Made by a program: the position numbers and the translations under genes. The notes under the pieces were generated by a model, which did not search any database, was not told the DNA's origin, and saw nothing but the letters and a program-made list of their open reading frames with translations. DNA of 64,000 nt, from contig LS997567.1 of the NCBI GenBank assembly GCA_000469685.2, forward strand, positions 39,732,775 to 39,796,774, read 5' to 3'. How positions within the stretch are numbered: position 1 is the first letter of the stretch; each line of letters starts with the position of its first letter. Source of the stretch: Haemonchus contortus. Lineage: Eukaryota; Nematoda; Chromadorea; Rhabditida; Trichostrongylidae. Shown here one piece after another: positions 35,501 to 53,059 of the stretch.

Positions 35501-38500
35501 AGTTCCTTATTTATTATGCTTACTCGTTCACTCAAGCCTTCTTTTTATGTCTTAATGCTTACTTAATCACTCGATAGAAGAGGAGGGCGAGCGGGGAGTG
35601 AAGGTGAATGCATGCATATCCGTAATAATCACAATTGCCCCTGTAGGGCGATGTGTGGCCGCTTTGCTCTCACCGTTTTCAGGTAGAACTTGGCTATGGA
35701 ACAGGCAATTCTTGATAGTGTTCTTGATCTTCAGCGGTCCCACCATATTGTGCAATCTGGAAATTGAAAAGAAATCGCAATATGCAACTGTGTTCAGAGT
35801 TCTCCCGTCTTTAAAGGCATGGTTCACGATAAACATGGTTTCGGAGATTTCACACGGTATGAATTCGAGTGCCTTCTGATACCATATGTGCTGAAATCGG
35901 CTCGAAAAACGTTTTGGATAGGGCACAATAAGGGGCCAGAGAGTGGAGCACGGAAAGTTCTCGCCCCCGCTGGGCTGACTACGAAATCTAATTGTCGTTC
36001 ACCACTTTCGCATTGGAGCAATGTTAGTAAAAAATCAATAGGCTGGTCGACCATCCGATATTTATGTATTATATTGGACCCTATGGCTACCCTACTGGTG
36101 TTATCGACTATTTTCGCCTGAAATTGTTCAGTCGCTGCGATTTGGATCGGATCAGGTAAGTTTACTGCGTATTTGAATTAATGCAATAGTTTTTGACATG
36201 ACATGACATGATATGGTTGACTCATAATGATTAATTTGCATTATTTTTTATTTATTCATTATTCGATTTTTGACCGGATTTTGACGGAATGTTCTTAATA
36301 GATGTCAAGAACATTCGTCGAAGCTGGATTAAAGATTGCTAGGATGTTTTGAGTTAATTATTGCATGCCATTCTTTTCCTATCCTAGAAAACCAATGCAT
36401 GCTAATGTATGATATAATCAAACTTTCATTGTTGTTATCCTATCTATTCTACATGTTCTTCATACGGGATCATCGATAAGTTCTTGTTCATTGTCAGGAA
36501 CACACTTTGATTTGAAGAAGTAGTGCGGTTGTAAACCTTTACATGCATACACCCTTTAGGAAATGGGAGTATGGTGAGTTTAATTTAAAAACTCCCATAT
36601 ATTACTTCTTTCTTTTAATTTTATTTAGTGATATGTTCGTAGATACTTCATTGTTCGATGTTATTATCGTGTTCTTCATAAGTTCGGCGCAAGTATATGA
36701 GTTAGGAACTAAATTTAGCATGTGTGCGTAGAGAAAATACTGGTGTGGTGAGTTCCTTTAGTTAATTACTCTATCAATTCCTTCGTTTTTAGTTATTATT
36801 GCAATAATTACGTTGAAACAATATTGTTTGATGGTAAGAAAATTGAATTGACCTTTTTTATTTCGATACACATTAATATTGTGAGCCGAATACGCATATT
36901 TCGATGAAATACAGACTTGGTTGACTTTCTTTTGAATGTAAACTTTACCACTGCTTCATTTTTTACATATTCTCCGTTGTATAGTCATTGGCATCTTACA
37001 GTTTCCTATTAAGCACCTTGTAAAGGGTTTTGTTTCTTTCATATCCATTTCAGTGTATGTCACAGGTCAATCCTCGTCACATGGCGAGTCTCCTTTGTTG
37101 AGATAACGTTCTTAATAGCAAACAGTGCCATATTAATAGTAATGCAATCAAGAATGAGTAGAAAATGAAGAATTGGTAAAGATAACATTCAAAAGAAACT
37201 CACCAAGTCTGTATTCCATCGAAATATGCGAATTCATCATACAATATTAATGTGCATTGAAATAAAAAGGACAAATCAAACAAACACAACCTTTCTAACA
37301 TTAAACAACAACATAACATCAGCTCAACTCTTAACAACTGAAATAGAAGGAATTACTGGAATAATTAATCAAAAGAAGTTCACCACACCAACATTCTCTC
37401 GAGATGCACGTGCTCAATCACGATCAAAGACCAAATAATTGCGCAAACGGATTGACAACATGACAACATCATTTGACAGAATCATATTTACATTACCACC
37501 ACTAAAAAGGATCAAAAGAAGATAGTATCATTTGAAATGTTTCAAAACAGTCTCACCACATTGGCATCTCCGCGGGGGAGAGAGGAAGCGGTGGGGTGGC
37601 ATGTAATTTTTCAGAAGAAAGTCAGAGAGTCTCCTTGACATTGTACAAGAACGCAATCAAAGACCCCAAATAAAGAACACGCATAGCAAATAAAAAACAA
37701 CTGAAACTTCTAGCATGAAAGTCATAGGAACAACGCAGTTTAACGAAATATAAGCTAACATAAGTACATATTTTGCCGTAAAAACATGAATATAAACAAG
37801 TTTACTTTCCGTCCCGGCGAATCGAATAAACAGCAAAATTCAGCTAAGTAACAGCGGGCGATAATTATTTCGGGTGTATACCGATTCGTGCGATTCTGGG
37901 TGCGCGCGGCAAAGTGCGCGGCGAAATTCATGATGATTCGAACGAATCTGGCGCCTTTTATCGGGGTACAAAGTTAGAGTAAAACAGATTAGTAGGCCAG
38001 CTGATACTACTGATCCACTTTATTTTTAAATTGGGCCCCAATAACAGGCGCTAAAGGCATCAGAACAGCTATGAATTTCGCCACGCAATTTGCCGCGGCA
38101 CCCAGAATCGCACGAATCGTGCGTCCCCCATTATTTCTGGCGCAGAAAGCGAAATAAGCTGTTTTGGCGTGTCGTACGCAATTGCAGACCCGTTTTAGCT
38201 CACACAAACATTTCATCCACGCCTCTTTTCCGCCTCACACTCGCTCACCACTATTTTTCGCTAGTTTTTTGTCTCTTTTATTTCTTCTTACATGCCATTT
38301 TTACGTTTTCGCCTTTGTCATTGTACTACTCTAGGCCTTTCATTATCCTCGAAAAACCGGATACTTCAAAATTATCGTGAACTGTGCCTTTGAGAGCTAT
38401 GCATGTATGATTGACTCGCAAGTGACAACTTTAAAATACGGAACAGTACGAGAGCACTCTTTCGGTGGGCGATACTCCTTCCCGAATTCGGCGATGCCGT

Positions 38501-40324
38501 ATCCTGGCATTAACAATTCAAGGCTTTCCCTTCATAGCTCGCGGTCAGGTGCGGCGAACGCGACGCGATTTTTCGGGCAGGATACCACACCTCACACTGC
38601 CACACTTGACGTACCTGCCCAATTTTTTCAATAATCAATCCTAAGGTTTCGGTTGATTCCTAACCAATATTCCAGACAGAATCTACGCACGAAATATGGT
38701 CGCTCCTCTGCCTTCTTTTTCGTGTGCGTGATGAAGTACGTCAGAAATGCTACTGTGGGCGGTGTTGAAACTGTCTCCGACGAGATTATTGATGTTAAAT
38801 GGTTCACGAGGTCCTGCTGAGTTATTCAATTCTCTATTTTTTTCTAATAACTATATAGATGTTGTTCTTGATATTGTTGGTTTTGCTTCTGCCTCGAGGT
38901 TGTTAGGTGGGGACCTTTATTCTGACCAAAGTTTCGACGGACACCTCGTTTTCGATGATCTGAAAATGGTTCAGAGCTCGTTGATCGCACGCTACACCAC
39001 CAACCGCCTCCTCGGCTCTAGCGCTTCTGACGTTCTATGAGGAATGCACGAGAAATGCCCAAAACTCAAAAGATAAGCTCACCTCACTCCCACCGCACAG
39101 AGTCGCTCTACGCTACACGGTTAGTACATTAGTAGCGAATGATCTTACTTACTCATATTCTTAATAACAGCGCGTTTAACAGCTGAGGGACGCGCAGATG
39201 TAGCTTGAATCAGAATGCCAACTTGTGAGGAATAGACTCTATGATACGCAGAGCTTGACAGAGGCTTACGTCACATGTCCAAACGGGAAAACGGAGATTC
39301 CGCTTCTATAGGCGTAGTTTATCAGATTCAATGTGAGGCATGTAATGCAAGCTACATAGGGGGAACTGGGGGAGTTTTATCAGTACGAATTAAAGAGCAT
39401 CTCGCTGGTAAACGACGCAGTAATGTGTTAACTCCGTTAGGGAAGCACAGAGTGGAACAGCATGGTGGCAATGATTTCAACATCAGGTGTACGACATTAG
39501 CTGACGAGACGGAAATGTCGTCGTGGAAAGCGTTGGAAGCGTTCTGGATTTTAGCTAGAAATCCAAATATGAACAGCCGAAATGAATGCGTGAAAAACAG
39601 AATTGATCTCTCGTCATTCATGCAACACTGCGAGTTAGTACCATAATCCGCGAACATGCTGATCCGCAATAATAATATTATTGCATAAGGACAGCGAAGT
39701 AGGATCATTCGCTACTAATGAACTAACCGTGTAGCGTAGTGCTACACTTCGCAGTGGAAGTGAGGTGAGCTTATCTTTTGAGTTTTGGGCATTTTTCGTG
39801 CATTCCTGATAGAACGTCAGAAACGCTGGAGCGGAGGAGGCGCTTGGTGGGGTAGTGTGCAATCAGCAAGCTTCGAATCGCTTTCAAACCTTTGAAAACG
39901 ACGAGACTTTCGAAACGTTGGCCAGAATAAGAATTTCCACCTAACAACCTCGAGGCAGAAGCAAAATCAACAATCTCAAGAATAACAGAAATGCCGAGGT
40001 TTAAAGATGAGAGAACTTGGAATTTACTGTACACATATCTCGTCCTTTAATTTAAAAACTACAGCTCTGGATCTAATGGCAGGAAATAAGTGTCTCAGGG
40101 CAAGAAAGTGTGACAAATTTTCTCGAATTTCCAGAGACGAGGTCAACTCAATGCCAAGACATGAGTTCTTCGACCACCATCGCAATATTTGGCTGGCCTA
40201 CCTAGAATCTCTGGAGGATGTCGGTGGAGAAGAGTCGTATGAAGCCACCAAGAGAAACGTCACTCCGAAGATGTTCAACTTTTTGTGTGAGCCTGTTCCA
40301 GCAACCTTTCCGAGAACCGAATGA
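29563..40324 (+). CDS. NUDT6-like Nudix hydrolase, unit B copy, six exons
   Basis: Exons: 29,563-29,733, 34,439-34,551, 34,801-34,881, 35,362-35,487, 38,676-38,810 and 40,135-40,324. Together they make 816 bases with no stop, 271 residues. Acceptors include TTTCAG, TTTTGTAG, TTCCAG; donors include CAG|GTGATG and CACC|GTAAGT. Exon lengths 171, 113, 81, 126 and 135 equal those of unit A. Motifs: WKERKLNGAWVYISLQ, LKELGFDFAHAAKG, VSGLVMDEEGRVLMVREQ, WKFPGG, then a damaged box (GAAEPNE ... RKVKQKSGV) in which the catalytic EE is QK. Exon 5 gives FFFVCVMK and DEIIDVKWFTRDEV, the usual Nudix C-terminal strand. TTTCAG lies 10 bases before the ATG. The C-terminus is extended by nine residues versus A. 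Introns 1, 4 and 5 carry large transposons. It is probably catalytically dead as a Nudix enzyme. Confidence 0.75.
30370..31085. repeat. GC-box minisatellite, unit B allele (about 6 units)
   Basis: Tandem units share GGGGCTTGCGCGAAA-like, AATTTGGATCAG and GGTAGCATGTGTAGACTCCG blocks, each with a GGGGCGG or degraded GC box. It lies in intron 1 of the Nudix gene, inverted relative to 17,640-17,960 and 51,720-52,085, and is expanded. Confidence 0.6.
32515..34085 (-). mobile_element. Penelope-like retroelement, unit B, RT and GIY-YIG recognisable
   Basis: On the minus strand, in order: the reverse transcriptase segment IRGLAMGQRLAPVLAICF (about 33,780), the catalytic HIDDC directly after a TGA stop (about 33,650), thumb PLCIPFISDKVSAAIQRC, NIKRQLVRNRLYDTQSL, then a damaged GIY-YIG endonuclease (CNVSYIGGTGGVLSVRIKEH, about 33,010-32,950). 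Inverted terminal repeats flank it (32,515-32,720 and 33,900-34,085), each carrying GTCGARACGTT-type motifs or their complement. Frameshifts are present. The element lies in intron 1 of the Nudix gene at the site also occupied in unit A. Confidence 0.85.
35008..35112. mobile_element. 105-base GC-rich insert with inverted ends
   Basis: Unit A reads CGCCCCAT directly followed by CGCTGTTGCGG; unit B has 105 extra bases between. Near its ends are CATAGTCCGCC (35,019) and GGTGGACTATG (35,102), imperfect inverted repeats. The interior is very GC-rich (GCCGCCCGCGGCCGGCGCGC). It lies in intron 3 of the Nudix gene. It looks like a short MITE. Confidence 0.5.
36560..37560. repeat. Fold-back element with about 500-base inverted arms
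   Basis: Arms 36,560-36,990 and 37,140-37,560 are inverted repeats. For example, ATATTTCGATGAAATACAGA at 36,896 pairs with TCTGTATTCCATCGAAATAT near 37,208, and GGTGTGGTGAGTTCC at 36,742 pairs with GAAGTTCACCACACC at 37,376. Each arm seems built from about three subunits of 150-180 bases, each opening with a TGGTGAGTTTC-like block. It is AT-rich and has no protein. Confidence 0.7.
37860..38150. repeat. Short inverted-repeat (MITE-like) sequence
   Basis: GATTCGTGCGATTCTGGGTG near 37,882 is repeated inverted as CACCCAGAATCGCACGAATC near 38,100. The match extends inwards through GGCGAAATTCAT. It lies inside the 2.6-kb TTAA element. Borders are approximate. Confidence 0.55.
38870..39995 (+). mobile_element. 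Penelope-like element with open GIY-YIG endonuclease (Nudix intron 5)
   Basis: Inverted terminal repeats lie at 38,870-39,140 and 39,645-39,995. The frame 39,275-39,646 (123 residues) is the endonuclease: GVVYQIQCEACNASYIGGTG carries the GIY and YIG motifs, followed by RIKEH and later LEAFWILARNP with the Glu expected for metal binding. The reverse transcriptase is missing apart from traces before 39,275 (NRLYDTQSLTEAYVTCPNGK in a shifted frame). It fills intron 5 of the unit B Nudix gene; in unit A the same intron is only 121 bases. Confidence 0.85.
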
Positions 40325-40479
40325 TCAAATATGATCGAAAAATGCTATATTTTTCAAAGACGAATCATCTCTTCCTGTCTGCCTAAGAGTACTGGTAATC
40401 TGTATGATGTAGACTTACGTTATTCATTCTAGTTTCCTTTTCTAGAAACCTAACTTTCACCCCATTTTCCACTCGCGTT

Positions 40480-40640
40480 TGATTGTGCCTTCTATGTTTG
40501 TGAGCAGTAAATTCTGTCTTCGTGCTATAAGAAGAGGTCGCACAAGCCTAGAAAGCTTTTCGTTGGTTGACTAAAACCGGAGGCCAATTGGAGAGAGCTT
40601 CCTATCATGACCTTTCAAGTCCTGGACTGATTTAGATATC
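40480..40640 (+). repeat. RTE 3'-end-like repeat downstream of the Nudix gene
   Basis: TGTGCCTTCTATGTTTGTGAGC and GTCGCACAAGCCT match the RTE 3' region at 25,525-25,680. Counterparts lie at 11,870-12,050 and 45,655-45,800 in units A and C, so the repeat predates the duplications. The open reading is absent, so it is probably a SINE-like or truncated RTE tail. Confidence 0.5.
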
Positions 40641-41799
40641 CAGTGTTTGCCAGTAATGGTGCTTTCTGGATCTTTTATTGCTTCTTAGTGCTCAAATAGA
40701 TCATACAAAGAATTACTAGTTAGGCTGCCGGTTCAGTGTTCACTATATAACAGCTTCATAAATTTTGTTCTCAATGTTTTCCACATGATTCTTATAGTAC
40801 TAGCATGGTAATTCAGCCTGAGCAGATATATCGAGTATTTATTATATCGCTTTTTGTCGAGTGGGAAAGTAAGTTGCACATGGTAATTCTCTACAAACAG
40901 GGAAAGAGGTACATGGAACCTTTGAAGGGGGAGGTGTATGTCGGAATGTCGCATGATTAAAGTCGGCTTTGTAGAAGACTCATGTTCAAGTAGGAAAGAG
41001 TACAACGTAAATGCGAAAAAAATGGTGATTTTAGGTGGGTGGTTCAGAAAAGCGAAAGTCGCAGCTATGCTCAATCACAGCACAGCGGCACGCTACTGTA
41101 AGTATTTAAACCGTTTTATTATCCAAGGGAAGTTCTGTATTGAATTGGAGTGCGTGGAGCATCCTAAGCGGATTTCATTCCCAGCTTCTATTTTTGATCG
41201 AATCCATTCATCCAATGTTTGAGACTACTCATTCCAAAGATGGAAGGAGAGTTCAGCAAACAAAGTCCGAGAATATTTACCGCTTGAGAGCACTGAATCC
41301 TCAGACGCTTATAGGTTCTGGGACCCCGTTGTCAGTATTGTAGAGCTCCCTAAACATTGTCACGATAGCGTCAGAGGTGCATAGGGTTTAAGGTTATCAA
41401 GAGCCCTCCTCAATAGAGGCCTCTACGAGGTGAAACCGCACGAGCAGTAGACAAGTACTGGCTCTACTCCACTCAGTGAAGTAGCTTCTTATGATTCTTC
41501 GGGTCTCTCATGGCACAAACCCAAAAGAATCTCAAAAAATCACGAGAAGGAACTAAGGTAGGGTCTAATTAGGAGTGAAACGCTCAGAATTTTCATGTGC
41601 ACATGAGCCTTAAAGATATTCAGGTGTTGCAACGTTGTCAGTGCTCGAAGGCATCTGCAGTTGCCAAAAAATCGAAAATCAGGAGGGTCGATCTCGTAAT
41701 CTGATTTGTAATGGTAACTGGTTAAATGTGAACTGATTTTCGGGAGTTTCGAACAAAGGGCAATCTATCATTTCGAAGATCAGAGTCAACAGAAAAGCT

Positions 41800-42410
41800 T
41801 TGCGCGACCGAAAGGGGATGCTACGTCCTCCCCAAGCTCAGAGGCATTGATGGTTTCTCTTTGTTTTTGCGATGAGGTAGGATGGAGTAGTTGTATGCGT
41901 CCAACATTCCGTGTATGGCGGGATCTCAAGTGTGATTTATATTGGCCGTCCAAAGGATGGTTCTTGTCACCTTGCACGTCTGAAAGTCAGCGTGAAACTA
42001 TGCAAACTTTTATGGCGTGAATACAAAGAACAACAACAAGAAAAATAAACTGAAATATTCGATCGGAGAAAAAAGACTGTCGGGTGCGACGAGGGTCGAG
42101 GCCTGTCCAGGGGAGGGCGAGCCTCGCTGACCGTCAGGTGGCGTGCGTCGTCGGTGGGCTCTATGGTAAGGAATGGAATCCATCTTCTAAACAAAATGCC
42201 TCATTTATTAATACTCTAAAAACTCGCGCAAATCAGTTGTTGACTTCACTCAGGTCCTCTGTTATGAGTAGGTCGCCGGTGATCTTCCGCCCCCATGATC
42301 TTTCTTGACCTCACAGGGCACGACTCTTGCGACCCCATGTGGGTCCATCCAACACATGCCATATATTTGAAGTTTCTGAATTCAGAAACATGGTGTCGAA
42401 ATTACTAGTT
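41800..42410. other. Insert in unit B, nothing recognised
   Basis: Unit B homology breaks off near 41,800 (A about 10,580) and resumes near 43,010 (A about 10,140). The first 600 bases of the gap hold no recognisable frame; the rest is the TTAA MITE. Confidence 0.4.
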
Positions 42411-42412
42411 AA

Positions 42413-42985
42413 AGGCAGAGTTCACTATAATTTTGGGTAATCCAGATTATGATGAAAAATGCAAGACAGGATCAAAAACAGTACGATGAAGGTGGTGAAA
42501 CTGCGTGAATCGGTGTACCCGAAGTAAAAAAGGCTTTGAAAACCCGTTCAAAAGGGGACTGGACGAGAATGAGAATAGAAAAATGAAGAAGAGTGAGGGG
42601 TTTGGACGAGCTATACAATGTGTCTCACTGCGTACGTGTGGGTCCTGGTGCGAATAACAGACTATGGTAGCAAAAATTCATCCGCTCATAAGCATAACAA
42701 AACAAAAAACCCTAGTAACAGCAAAAGTAGCTCACCTTTTTCAATCTCTGGGAGTAGGAAATTAAATAAGGGATTACGGCAGCAAGAAGAATAACATAGG
42801 GAAAAAGAATGGGAGAAAAACATCGTCCCACCACTCGGCGATCAGCTGATTGTGTGTGGGTCCTTGAATGAATATTTGCAATCTGTATTGTCCCGACACT
42901 CGTCTCTGACGTCTGACGTGACATCGATCGAGAGGCGGGAAGGCCATCGACGTTCCCGCCCACTGAATTATCATGAACTGTGCCT
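42413..42985 (+). mobile_element. TTAA-flanked MITE, best-preserved copy
   Basis: Perfect TTAA on both sides (42,409-42,412 and 42,986-42,989). The ends AGGCAGAGTTCACTATAATT and, inverted, AGGCACAGTTCATGATAATT are terminal repeats of about 20 bases. Length 573. No coding region. Family members lie at 16,081, 24,279 and, by their ends, 35,815. Confidence 0.8.
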
Positions 42986-43189
42986 TTAATCAGCGTATGA
43001 GAGTTATGTGCCTGCAAAATGAGATCTCTTCACAACCTTTTTTCTTCAAGAATTCGATTTTCTTGCTAAACTGTGACAAGAAAAGATTTACAGTTTACAT
43101 TTACAACAATAGCAATTTCAATGTTTTATATGAGACCAAATCGAAATCACTGATTATCCTGGCAGAATACGAAATCAATGCGTGTCATT

Positions 43190-43345
43190 TCTGACGCATC
43201 ACTCCAAATCCCCCAAGCTGGGTCTACCGTATCCGCCAGTTGGGTGGAGGTGGCGCAATTTCCTCAATGGGTGGCGGAACCATTGGAGGCCGAGCATAGC
43301 CTCCGCATCGAAATCTGAATTAACCTTAGTTAGTCTTCAGAAAGA
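43190..43345 (-). pseudogene. Broken exon 2 of the Gly/Pro/Tyr-rich protein (unit B)
   Basis: The minus strand has an acceptor TTAATTCAG, then codons for GGYARPPMVPPP and EEIAPPPP as in the gene at 9,701. A large internal deletion then joins the Pro run to a GGATACGGTAGACCCAG block out of frame, giving an early stop. Exon 1 with the signal peptide is not found beyond 43,435. Confidence 0.75.
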
Positions 43346-43435
43346 ATTCAAAAGTTCTAGTTTCGATACTCCAGTTATTGCAGAAATATTTGTACTAAAG
43401 TTCCTCAGGAGTCTCAGGGCAGATTATAAGTAACG

Positions 43436-44000
43436 CTCAGGCAGGGGTAATGGTATAACTGAAAGCTTGACATCACTGTATTAGGTACACACAATGCGTG
43501 GTCTTGATAATTACTTTCGAATTCGTTTTACTTAAAAGGGAGTATTTTTCCTTTTAGCAATGGGACAGAAAAGGTATTTTCTTCCCAGTACCCCTGGTTA
43601 CTGATACCGCTCTCCAATGAACACTACAGTAACTGAAGAGGAGTAAGATGTTCGCAAACTTCTCTGATTGAGTAAACTTAAAATTTATGGTGAATGAGAT
43701 CCGCTCTGAAAGGAATTCTAGATGATAAACCACTGAACAATATTAATAGCAGAGATCCACCGAAGCTGATACTCTGTTATACCGTACAATCTTGAGGTTC
43801 GATTTTGAGGACACACGTTTAAAATATTCTTTGTGCAGGATGCTTTGAACAGAAGTTAGACAAGGTTTTACCGTTTTCAGAAGAATGTCTGACGAGGCTG
43901 TTGTTCAAAGGAACTAGTGATAGTTTCTGACCAACAGGTCAAATAGAGGTGCGGCGAGATCTGTAACGTGTATGAATGGGTGGGTCGGTCAGTTGGTGAT
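43436..44000. other. Spacer between units B and C
   Basis: No gene or repeat recognised. Together with the integrase remnant and SINE to 44,415 it forms the spacer of about 1 kb at the second inversion junction. Confidence 0.4.
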
Positions 44001-44002
44001 TC

Positions 44003-44230
44003 TTAGCTCTCGGAAATAGTATTGTCGTAGCCTACAATAGGGTCGTTGGAGGCCCCAGCAGCCTCTAAGGAATGCTGTTCTACTCCAGGGACCCATGGCG
44101 AAGTGAAGACATGGTCAGATAAGAGAGGATAGCGTTTAACCTGATTCATATGGATTTTTTTGGAAGGGGATTGCGGCGCCGAGTTTCTCAGAGCAGTTGA
44201 GCGATGAGGATCCACTTTGATTACGCGAAA
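44003..44230 (-). pseudogene. LTR-retrotransposon integrase C-terminus remnant
   Basis: The minus-strand frame includes KLCYPWFGQFRVIKVD, SAPQSPSKKIHMNQVKRYP and PGVEQHS. The first part resembles the GPY/F module that ends Ty3/gypsy-type integrases, followed by the usual HMNQVK-like tail. No LTR or other domain is attached. It lies in the B/C spacer. Confidence 0.5.
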
Positions 44231-44254
44231 TTGTCCGAACCACGGGTAACACAG

Positions 44255-44415
44255 CTTCTGGGAGAGGCAAACTCGTTTGGAAGGATACAAGCACTGACTT
44301 GTACATCAGCTGGCCACCGCAAGTCATTGTATAGGCCACATACGAACACATTACGCCACTACGATTCTGAATGGAAGTCGAGTGCGGGGCGCATTTCTCA
44401 GACGGGATTGATTAA
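44255..44415 (+). repeat. tRNA-derived SINE (family 1), 5'-truncated
   Basis: Begins within the body (GAGGCAAACTCGTTTGGAAGGA). It ends with CTGAATGGAAGTCGAGTGCG and GACGGGATTGATTAA like the other copies. The promoter part is missing. Confidence 0.55.
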
Positions 44416-45997
44416 ATCCCTATTCGTTAGTGTGAAATGTAAAACTTTTCGCTAGTTAGTCCCACAATTCAGCAAGAAAATCGAGTTCTTGAAAAAAAAA
44501 AGAACTAAAGTGAATTCAATTTGCAGACTTATAACTCTCTCATCCGCTGATTCAAATATATGGCTTGTGATCCCACCGAACATGGAATGTTATTCCCATT
44601 CCCTCATCACAGAAAGGAGGAATCGTCAATACCTTTGTGTTTGGGGAGTACCTAGTATCCCCTTCCGGTCGTGCAAAGCTTTTCCTCAACCCTTTCAATC
44701 ATTTCCTTCAAGTTCAAGAGCACGTTTCATTCGTATCAACTTTTCAAATGGCTCTGATCTTCGATCTGATAGATTAGCCTGGTGTAGTTCCAAACACCTG
44801 ATGAAAACACTTCGCATTCAACCACTTACCACTGCACATCAGATTACGAGATCGACCTATTTATCTGATCTTCAATTCTTTGGCAACTGCCGAGGTTTTC
44901 AAAGGCTGGCGGTGTTCGCAACGCCGGAATAACTTCTACGCTCACGTGCGGATGGGAAATCTGAGCGTATCACTTTTTTCTGCTACCGTACTTTAGTACC
45001 TTTTCGTGATTATCTGTGTCTCTCGTGAGTTTCTGTCATGAGAATCAGGAGGTCATTTCACTGAGCAGAGTGGAGGTCATTTCACTGAGCACAGAACTTG
45101 TCTACCGCTCCTGCGGTTTCAGCTCAGAGACAGCCACTGAGGAGAGAATAGTTCAGGCGAACTCCTATGGAAACTTAAGAGGCTCATTAAAGTTTTATCT
45201 TCTAACAGCCTTCAAACACTTTGAACCTCTGACGCTATGGTGGCAATGTTCAGTGAACCCTATGCTACTGATAAGGTGGTCCCATAACCCATAGATGTCT
45301 GAGAGTTCATGTGCTCCAAGGCATTAACAATTGTTGAACTTTGCTTGCTGAGCTCTCCTTTCGCGTTATGGAATGCGTAAATTCACGAAATGGAGTATAG
45401 GATTCAATCAAGAATGGATGCTGGAAATGAAATTCTGCTTCGAATGCTCTGTTCTGTGAACTTCTTGAAAGCCGAAACTGTAGGAATCAGATGAAGAAAC
45501 ATTGAGAACAAAATTTATAAAGCCCTTAGGATGAACAGTTTACCGGCTGCCTAACTAGTAGTTCTTTTAATGGTCCACTTGAGCACAAAGAAGAAATCGA
45601 AGATTCAGAAAATACCATTACTGGCAAACATTGAAAATCAAAATAAGTCTAGGACTTAAAAAAGGTCATGGGAGAGGTTGCTGCCTCTAATTGGCCACCG
45701 ATTCTTGCCAACAAACGAAAAGCTGTCTAGGCTTGGGCGACCTCATCTCATAGTACGAAGACAGAATTTGATGCTCACAAACATAGAAGGCACAATCATA
45801 TAGAAGAAGAAAATGGCGGTGGAAAGCTGGGTTTCTAGAATAGGGAACTAGAATGAATAGCTTTAGTCTACGAAAAATCATGAATCTCATACACAATACC
45901 AGTACTCTTAAGCAGACAGGGGGAAGGATAATGTGTCCTTCAATAATATACCACTGTTTGACCATATTCTCGGAAAGGCTGCTGGAACAGGCTTCTC

Positions 45998-52839
<6,842 letters not shown>

Positions 52840-53059
52840 CTGAAACAAGAAGGAAAGTTTTCAGTGATGTTGGGTAAACAGCGCTGAACTCACAAAGGAC
52901 AGAATCGAAATGGAGATGAAGCATAATGCTGAACTCAGCCATACTACTATACCCATTCTTTTCTGAGCTTTTATTCTTGGCCCTTCAGGTCTAGGAGGTC
53001 ATTGAATTGTGTTCGTTCAGAAATCATGGTAACGAAATAGTAGTTGATGTTGTCTCACA

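Larger units (their letters stand above)
35815..38389. mobile_element. 2.6-kb TTAA-flanked element in Nudix intron 4
   Basis: Left flank TTAA (35,811-35,814), left end AGGCATGGTTCACGATAA; right end TTATCGTGAACTGTGCCT, right flank TTGA (38,390-38,393). Removing it restores the unit A sequence (CCGTCT next to ATGTATGATTGAC). Its ends match the TTAA MITEs at 16,564, 24,279 and 42,413. It carries no frame I recognise as transposase; a fold-back structure and a second inverted repeat are nested inside. It may be a larger relative of the MITE family or a MITE loaded with later insertions. Confidence 0.75.
25960..43435 (-). repeat. Segmental duplication, unit B (inverted)
   Basis: Reading rightwards, unit B runs through unit A backwards: A 23,190 matches B 25,960, A 20,650 matches 26,790, A 17,500 matches 31,190, A 13,217 matches 35,362, A 12,602 matches 38,676, A 11,400 matches about 41,170 and A 9,600 matches about 43,420. 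The extra length is mostly insertions: Tc1 (27,924), the 2.6-kb TTAA element (35,815), a Penelope-like element (38,870) and the stretch 41,800-43,010. Confidence 0.85.

Noticed and set aside
35567..35926. 119-codon minus-strand frame that looked protein-like
   Set aside because: It crosses the left border of the 2.6-kb TTAA element, so its two halves have different origins. No domain is recognised.
44489..44932. 147-codon frame in unit C
   Set aside because: The matching stretch of unit A (about 10,170-10,800) does not keep this frame, so it is not coding.
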